A DNA stretch of 51,840 nt. Source: Planctomycetota bacterium. Its GTDB lineage: Bacteria; Planctomycetota; Phycisphaerae; Phycisphaerales; SM1A02. The stretch spans positions 1-51,840 of the forward strand of contig VGYB01000011.1 of the NCBI GenBank assembly GCA_016873115.1. The letters run 5' to 3'. Positions 46,658 through 51,840 of the stretch are shown piece after piece (position 1 is the stretch's first letter; each line of letters starts with the position of its first letter). The translations under genes were made by a program, and so were the position numbers. The notes beneath the pieces were generated by a model. It was not told the origin of the DNA. It ran no database searches and saw only the letters and a program-made list of their open reading frames with translations.

Positions 46658-46723
46658 GAGTGGGGCGGCAAGCATACCGGTGCCGACACACGGGCGGAAG
46701 GGCGTTATCGCTGGACAGCAGGC

Positions 46724-48079
46724 TCACTCGCTCTTGCTCTTGACGAGCGGAGCATTCGGATTGGCGGCGCGGTACGCGAGGACACCCTTGCGGATCTCGA
46801 TCACGAGGTCGCGGTTCTCGCGCAGGAACTGCTTGGAGGCCTCGCGCCCTTGGCCGAGCCGGACATCCTTGAAGCTGAACCAGGCGCCGCTCTTCTCGAC
46901 CACGTTGGCATTCACCGCCAGATCAAGCAGATCGCCGACCCACGAGATGCCCTCGTCGAACATGATGTCGAACTCCGCCTCGCGGAAGGGAGGGGCGATC
47001 TTGTTCTTGACGATCTTGGTGCGCACGCGGTTGCCCACATTGCGCTCACCATCCTTGATCGCTCCGATGCGACGGATGTCGACGCGCACCGAGGAATAGA
47101 ACTTGAGCGCGCGCCCACCGGTGGTGGTTTCAGGGCTGCCGAACATGACGCCGATCTTTTCGCGCAGCTGGTTGATGAAGATCACGATGGTCTCGCTCTT
47201 GGCGATGGCACCGGTGAGCTTGCGCAGGGCCTGGCTCATGAGGCGCGCCTGGAGGCCGACATGGCTGTCCCCCATCTCGCCCTCGATTTCGGCGCGCGGA
47301 ATGAGCGCGGCGACCGAGTCGATGACGATCACATCGACGGCATTGGAGCGCACCAGCATCTCGCAGATCTCGAGCGCCTGCTCGCCGGTGTCGGGCTGCG
47401 ATACGAGCATCTCATCGAGATTCACGCCCAGCTTCTTGGCCCACGATGGATCGAGTGCGTGCTCGGCATCGATGAAGGCCGCCGTACCGCCGGTGCGCTG
47501 CGCATTGGCCACGACGGTGAGGGCCAAGGTCGTCTTGCCGCTGGACTCAGGGCCGAACACCTCGATGATGCGACCACGCGGCAGCCCGCGACCGCCCAAC
47601 GCCAAGTCGAGGCTGAGCGCGCCGGTGGAGACCGCCGGGATCGGCGTGATGTTCTCGCCGTCGAGCTTCATGATCGAGCCCTTGCCGAAGGACTTTTCGA
47701 TCTGGCCCATGGCGGCTTCGAGGGCCTTGATCTTGCCCTTGGCGTCGAGCGCGTTGGTGCGCGGGTCACCCGCGGATGCATCGGAGACGAAGGGCTTGGG
47801 TTCGACCGTGCGGCTGCCGGCATCGCCGAGGTTGCCTGCGTTCAATGCCCTGCCTGCGTTCGGTGCGGTGATGGACACGGTGGACGGCTTGGCCATGCTG
47901 CTCCCCTGAGTCATGCTGCCTGCGAGGCGCGCAGGCGAGGAGGCCGACGAGGCATCCGTGCCTGCTGTGGTTCGAGTTGTAACGGCTTTCGCCTGTTCTG
48001 GTGCGCGGGTTGCGGCGCGCGCGACGGTTTCGGCCGACTTGGTCGAGGTGGCGGGCTTGGTTGCGGTGGGGGTTGACAT
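46724..48079 (-). CDS. recA: Recombinase RecA with a long N-terminal extension
   Basis: Strand-exchange protein and SOS co-protease. 451 residues: Walker A GPESSGKT at 176-183 (66-73 in E. coli), so about 110 extra residues, Ala/Ser/Thr-rich, precede the core that begins [20 protein letters not shown]. Core motifs [30 protein letters not shown] and [12 protein letters not shown] are intact. The start at 48079 has AAAGGA 6 nt upstream. A second in-frame ATG at 47896 has GGGGAG 4 nt upstream and would give a 390-residue form. Confidence 0.96.
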   Translation of the reverse strand: MSTPTATKPATSTKSAETVARAATRAPEQAKAVTTRTTAGTDASSASSPARLAGSMTQGSSMAKPSTVSITAPNAGRALNAGNLGDAGSRTVEPKPFVSDASAGDPRTNALDAKGKIKALEAAMGQIEKSFGKGSIMKLDGENITPIPAVSTGALSLDLALGGRGLPRGRIIEVFGPESSGKTTLALTVVANAQRTGGTAAFIDAEHALDPSWAKKLGVNLDEMLVSQPDTGEQALEICEMLVRSNAVDVIVIDSVAALIPRAEIEGEMGDSHVGLQARLMSQALRKLTGAIAKSETIVIFINQLREKIGVMFGSPETTTGGRALKFYSSVRVDIRRIGAIKDGERNVGNRVRTKIVKNKIAPPFREAEFDIMFDEGISWVGDLLDLAVNANVVEKSGAWFSFKDVRLGQGREASKQFLRENRDLVIEIRKGVLAYRAANPNAPLVKSKSE

Positions 48080-48146
48080 GGTGAGTCCTTTCACGAGGTG
48101 GTCACGGTGGGTTGGACAACAGGTCCGATTCCGTTCGGTGAGTGTT

Positions 48147-48176
48147 AGGGTAGACCGAACGCATGTTCGGTGTCAA
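48147..48176 (-). promoter_or_regulatory. recA promoter
   Basis: Minus strand: consensus -35 TTGACA (48176-48171), 18-bp spacer, -10 TACCCT (48152-48147). It leaves a leader of about 60 nt before the recA start. Confidence 0.75.
48154..48171. promoter_or_regulatory. LexA/SOS box, Bacillus type
   Basis: ACCGAACGCATGTTCGGT is an 18-bp perfect palindrome whose core fits CGAACRNRYGTTCG, the LexA (DinR) box of Gram-positive bacteria. It fills the spacer between the recA -35 and -10, where a repressor would block polymerase. Extra half-sites GTTCGG (48133-48138) and CGAACGG (48178-48184) flank it. Confidence 0.85.
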
Positions 48177-48299
48177 GCGAACGGATCGGCGCGGGCAGTG
48201 TGACGGACCTCAGGGCAACATCCCGCAGAAACCTCCCCAATTTCGGTGTCCAAACAAAGCTTCATTCGCGCGTGGAGCGGTCTGGGATAAGGTAGGCCC

Positions 48300-50501
48300 A
48301 TGCTGGTTCCCACGATCCTCGCCGCCTTGGTTCTCGGACAGTTGACTCCCTGGGTCGGCCAGCCGATCCCGAGCCCGATCATCCGTGAAGATGTGGAACT
48401 TGCCCCGGCCCTCGCCCCGGCCGCCTCGGTGGTGCATCTCGACGCTGCTGCCTGGGCTGCTGCGCGCGCCAACGATCTCCAGTGGTGGCAGGGCGTCCCC
48501 ATCGCGCCCGGTCGCAACGTCGACCTCACCCTGACCCGCGTGCAACCGTTCACCGACGATGCCACCATCGTCGATGCCCAGGGCGAGAAGACCGAAGCCG
48601 CCGTCGTCGCTCCACCGGTCGACTGCTTCATGGGTTCGGTCGATGGCGAACCGGGTTCGCGCGCATACATCGCGATCAGCGAGTTCGGTCACTACGGCTA
48701 TGTGCTGGCGCAAGGCCGCACCTTCATCCTCTCGAGCGGCAACTTCAACTCAAACCTGCCCACGCTCTTCTATGACCTCGGTGCACTGCCGCCGGGGCTC
48801 GTGCCCGCACCGACCTTCACCTGCTCGGAACTCACCGTGCCCGGCGCCAAGCCGCCGGTGACCACGCCCGCCGATGGCTCGCTCGCCGGTTCGCCGTGCC
48901 GCCAAGTGCGCATCGCGGTCGAAACGGACCACGAGTACCTGCAGTCGCTCTTCGGTGGCAACACCGCTGCAGCGACGGCCTATACCGCTGTGCTCATGGG
49001 AGCCGTGAACGAGGTCTTCGTCGCCGCGGTCAACACGCGCATCAGCGTGAACTACCTGCGCCTCTGGAGCACGCCGAACGATCCGTGGTCAGCGACCTCG
49101 ACCGGTGCCGAGCTCGGCGTCTTCCGTGACTACTGGGCGGCGAACATGGGCTCGCAGCCGCGCGAACTCGCGCACTTCCTCTCCGGCCGTGGGCTGGGCG
49201 GCGGTGTCGCCTGGCTCAGCGTGGTCTGCAACCAGGGCTATGGCTTCGGCCTCAGCGCCGACCTCGGAGGCTCGTTTCCATACCCGATTGTCCACAACTC
49301 CCACTCGAATTGGGACCTCATGGTGGTCGCGCACGAGATCGGCCACAACTGTGGCTCCCCGCACACCCACGACTACAGCCCACCAGTCGACGGCTGCGGT
49401 TCGAACCCGCAGGATTGCACGGTGGCCGATCAGGACATGGGCACGATCATGAGTTACTGCCATATCTGCCCGGGTGGGCTGTCGAATGTGCGCATGGAGA
49501 TGCATCCGACCTGCAGTGCATCGATGCACATGCACCTCGATGGCAACGGCTGCGTCGAGGAAGGATCGTCGCTGCCGCCGCAGACCATGATCGACGCGAT
49601 CGTTGCGATGCCCGGCCAGCCGGTGACCTTCGACCCGCTCGTGAACGACATCCCGATCAACTGCGAGGCGATCTCCCTGCAGTACTACGATCCGACCACC
49701 GCGCTCGGTGGGGTGGTCGAGCGCGTGGGCACCACTGGCTCTGTCCTGCGCTACACCGCGCCCGCTGGCAGTGTGGGCAACGATGTGATTGCCTACGCCA
49801 TCGGCGAGACCTCGGGGGCCATCGCGACGGGCGAGATCCGTGTGCAGGTGAAGCCGTTGCGTGCCGCCACGCTGGTCCAGGGTGATGTGCCGGGCCTGCT
49901 GGTCGAGTACTACGACCTCAGTGCAGCACCGCCAGCGGTGCTGCCCGACTTCACGCAACTCACGCCGTACCGCACCTACTTCTCCAGCGCGGTGAACTAT
50001 GCCTCGACCGACGGGAACTTCGCCGACAGCCAGCGCGCCGAGACCGTCGGTGCCGTGTGGACCGGCTGGATCAATGTCCCCACCTCGGCGGATTGGACGC
50101 TCTTCATCGAGAGCGATGACGGCTCGCGGTTGTGGATCGGCGACCAGATGCTCATCGACAACGACGGCCTTCACGGCATGTTCGAGCGCTCGGGCTCGAT
50201 CGCGCTGGCCGCGGGCAAGCACCCCGTGCGGCTGGCCTTCTTCGAGAACGGTGGCAACGCCGGCATGATCCTGCGATGGCAGGCGTCAGGCGTGCCCAAG
50301 GCCGTGGTCCCGGCCTCGGCGCTCACCCGTGGTGGCACCGTGAATCGGAGCGACATCAACCTCGATGGTCATGTGGATGGTGGCGACCTCGGGCTTCTGC
50401 TTGCTGCATGGGGCACAGCCAACGCCGCTGCCGACATCGACCAGAGCGGAGGCGTCGACGGCGCCGACCTGGGCGTGCTGCTCAGTGCGTGGACGGGTTG
50501 A
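48300..50501 (+). CDS. Secreted reprolysin-like metalloprotease with PA14 and dockerin-like repeats
   Basis: 733 residues. Signal peptide MLVPTILAALVLGQ; an N-terminal propeptide-like region; a zinc protease domain with HEIGHNCGSPH (His345, Glu346, His349, His355) of the M12B-like metzincin type; a cadherin-like linker (about 425-525); a PA14 sugar-binding-type domain (about 530-665; GLLVEYYDL, SDDGSRLWIGDQ, GGNAGMILRW); and a C-terminal pair of calcium-loop repeats (about 684-732; DINLDGHVDGGDLG, DIDQSGGVDGADLG) typical of planctomycete exported proteins. TAAGGT (48288-48293) ends six bases before the ATG. Probably an extracellular polymer-degrading enzyme; substrate unknown. Confidence 0.9.
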   Translation: MLVPTILAALVLGQLTPWVGQPIPSPIIREDVELAPALAPAASVVHLDAAAWAAARANDLQWWQGVPIAPGRNVDLTLTRVQPFTDDATIVDAQGEKTEAAVVAPPVDCFMGSVDGEPGSRAYIAISEFGHYGYVLAQGRTFILSSGNFNSNLPTLFYDLGALPPGLVPAPTFTCSELTVPGAKPPVTTPADGSLAGSPCRQVRIAVETDHEYLQSLFGGNTAAATAYTAVLMGAVNEVFVAAVNTRISVNYLRLWSTPNDPWSATSTGAELGVFRDYWAANMGSQPRELAHFLSGRGLGGGVAWLSVVCNQGYGFGLSADLGGSFPYPIVHNSHSNWDLMVVAHEIGHNCGSPHTHDYSPPVDGCGSNPQDCTVADQDMGTIMSYCHICPGGLSNVRMEMHPTCSASMHMHLDGNGCVEEGSSLPPQTMIDAIVAMPGQPVTFDPLVNDIPINCEAISLQYYDPTTALGGVVERVGTTGSVLRYTAPAGSVGNDVIAYAIGETSGAIATGEIRVQVKPLRAATLVQGDVPGLLVEYYDLSAAPPAVLPDFTQLTPYRTYFSSAVNYASTDGNFADSQRAETVGAVWTGWINVPTSADWTLFIESDDGSRLWIGDQMLIDNDGLHGMFERSGSIALAAGKHPVRLAFFENGGNAGMILRWQASGVPKAVVPASALTRGGTVNRSDINLDGHVDGGDLGLLLAAWGTANAAADIDQSGGVDGADLGVLLSAWTG

Positions 50502-50546
50502 GCGCGCGGCGGGTCTGCGCCATGCGCCCGGGGGTGTCATGCGGAG

Positions 50547-51746
50547 TCAGTGCGTCGGCGCAAGCGCCATGGCGCACATGGCCATCACGCCGGTGGCGAT
50601 CGCCTCGTCGTTGAAGTCAAAGTGCGGTGAGTGGAGCGGGTGGACGGGTGCACCCTCACGGCCGGTCCCGAGCACGATGTAGCAGGCCGGGACACGCTGG
50701 CCGTAGTAGCTGAAGTCCTCGGCCCCCATCACTGGCGCAGGCATCGTTCGCGTGTTCGCCGTGCCGACCGCCCGTGCGAGCTGGCGGCCGGCGATCTCGG
50801 TCAGGGCCTTGTCATTCACGGTGACCGGATAGCCATCGCGGAACGCGACCGTCGCCGTGCAACCGTGTGCGAGCGCAGTGTTCGTCGCCACACGCTCGAT
50901 GCGCTCCTTCACGGCGGTGCGCGTCGACTCGCAGAGCGTGCGCATGGTGCCGAGCAGATCGACCCGTTCCGGAATCACATTGCCGGCCGTGCCGCCGTGG
51001 ACCGAGCTGATGCCCACCACCGCCGCATCGAGCGGGTCGAGCGTGCGTGACACGATCTGTTGCAGCGCGACCACGATCGCGCTTGCTGCCAGCACGGGGT
51101 CGCGGCCCGTGTGGGGCAGCGCTGCGTGCGAGCCCACGCCATGGACGGCGATCCTGATCTCATCGGCGCTGGCCATGACGGGTCCCGCGCGCAGGGCGAC
51201 CGCGCCGGTCTCGAGCCATGGCCAGCAGTGGAGGCCCATGATCCGCTCGACCGGCGGACCGAGCACCGAACCATCGAGTGCGCCGTCTTCGATCATGCAG
51301 CGGCCGCCGCCGCTGCTTTCCTCGGCGGGCTGGAAGAGCAGCGTGATCGGATGGGGCAACCGGCCCTCCTGAGCGAGTGCCGAGAGCACGCGGGCGGCGC
51401 CGATCAGGATCGTGGTGTGTCCATCATGTCCGCACGCATGCATGCGCCCCGGCGTGGTGCTTGACCACGCTGCACCGGTCGCTTCGGTGATGGGAAGCGC
51501 ATCCATGTCGGCACGCAGGGCGGTGGCGCGTCCACCCTCTGCCGCGATGTGCGCGAGCACGCCGGTGCCGCGCGCCAGCCCGCCGCGATGCTCGATGCCG
51601 GCGGCCGCCAATTCGCGCTGCACGACCTCGCTCGTGCGCCGCTCCTCGAAGGCCGTTTCAGGGTGCGCATGCAGGTCACGGCGCAGCGCGATGAGCGAAG
51701 GCAGTTCCTCGGCGATGAGCGCGCGCAGCCGTTCAGGGGTGGGCAT
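50547..51746 (-). CDS. M20-family amidohydrolase (hippurate hydrolase-like)
   Basis: Metal-dependent amidohydrolase releasing acyl groups from N-acyl amino acids, 399 residues. Metal-binding MHACGHDGHTT with the family Cys, LLFQPAEESSGGG with the catalytic Glu pair, GLHCWPWLETG, a dimerisation domain (about 180-290), and C-terminal MGAEDFSYYGQRVPACY. Substrate cannot be assigned. The -10 TAGGCT (51759-51754) ends seven bases before the ATG. Confidence 0.9.
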   Translation of the reverse strand: MPTPERLRALIAEELPSLIALRRDLHAHPETAFEERRTSEVVQRELAAAGIEHRGGLARGTGVLAHIAAEGGRATALRADMDALPITEATGAAWSSTTPGRMHACGHDGHTTILIGAARVLSALAQEGRLPHPITLLFQPAEESSGGGRCMIEDGALDGSVLGPPVERIMGLHCWPWLETGAVALRAGPVMASADEIRIAVHGVGSHAALPHTGRDPVLAASAIVVALQQIVSRTLDPLDAAVVGISSVHGGTAGNVIPERVDLLGTMRTLCESTRTAVKERIERVATNTALAHGCTATVAFRDGYPVTVNDKALTEIAGRQLARAVGTANTRTMPAPVMGAEDFSYYGQRVPACYIVLGTGREGAPVHPLHSPHFDFNDEAIATGVMAMCAMALAPTH

Positions 51747-51799
51747 GCCATCAAGCCTAGCGGGATGCCATGGCCCAGGTCATGGGCGAGGCGACCGGA

Positions 51800-51840
51800 T
51801 CAGGACAGGAGCATCTTGATGGCGATCCCCAGGAGCGTCA
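51800..51840 (-). CDS. C-terminal end of a further gene (partial)
   Basis: The last bases encode, on the minus strand, ...TLLGIAIKMLLS and a TGA stop (51802-51800). The hydrophobic end looks like the final membrane segment of an integral membrane protein; it is reminiscent of cation-efflux proteins such as MntP but too short to name. Confidence 0.45.
   Translation of the reverse strand, partial: TLLGIAIKMLLS

Overview
This is a GC-rich chromosomal stretch that reads as an ordinary housekeeping region of a planctomycete of the Phycisphaerae type. That placement is an inference. It rests on the secreted metalloprotease ending in a paired dockerin-like calcium repeat (DINLDGHVDGGDLGLLLAAW and a second copy), on the protein repertoire, and on a promoter style in which a TAnnnT box sits 6-11 nt before the start codon. 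No transposase, integrase, phage gene, CRISPR array or rRNA was found. There is one tRNA, tRNA-Leu(CAG).

Layout. 1-572: a terminator-rich tail with a 58-bp tandem repeat behind a class II ribonucleotide reductase. 573-4850: nrdJ and dcd (deoxynucleotide supply). 5362-7632: UvrD/PcrA helicase. 7648-9735: prolyl oligopeptidase. 9811-13071: a tightly coupled hutI-map-serA operon. 13130-16556: STAS protein, ChaN-like lipoprotein and DinG-type helicase. 16621-20841: a three-module cysteine-rich secreted protein divergent from ahcY, then a methyltransferase and a polyprenyl diphosphate synthase. 20899-25333 (minus strand): TIM-barrel isomerase, FmdB-like protein, membrane protein, panC and a double thioredoxin-fold protein. 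25382-32681: hotdog protein, ligA, uppP with an ilvC-like gene, PilZ, rnc, aroK and the 44-residue ribosomal protein gene rpmH. 32825-39428: a complete phosphate regulon, phoB-phoR-pstS-pstC-pstA-pstB-phoU. 39494-46529: anmK, a UDP-glucuronate decarboxylase-like gene, tryptophan 2,3-dioxygenase, a cysteine desulfurase, pgi and tal. 46574-48079: tRNA-Leu and recA. 48300-51840: a secreted metalloprotease, an M20 amidohydrolase and the edge of one more gene.

Regulation visible in the DNA: a perfect Bacillus-type LexA/SOS box between the -35 and -10 of recA; a Pho-box-like direct repeat ten bases upstream of the pstS -10; two overlapping palindromes at the predicted transcription start of ahcY; a palindrome midway between divergent pgi and tal; and about twenty candidate leaderless promoters.

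Nothing here looks like a defence island or a biosynthetic cluster. The least explained items are the terminator-like tandem array behind nrdJ, the genome-style leaderless starts, the cysteine-rich triple module, the roughly 110-residue N-terminal extension of RecA, and metal-ligand losses in the DinG-like helicase and the FmdB-like protein.
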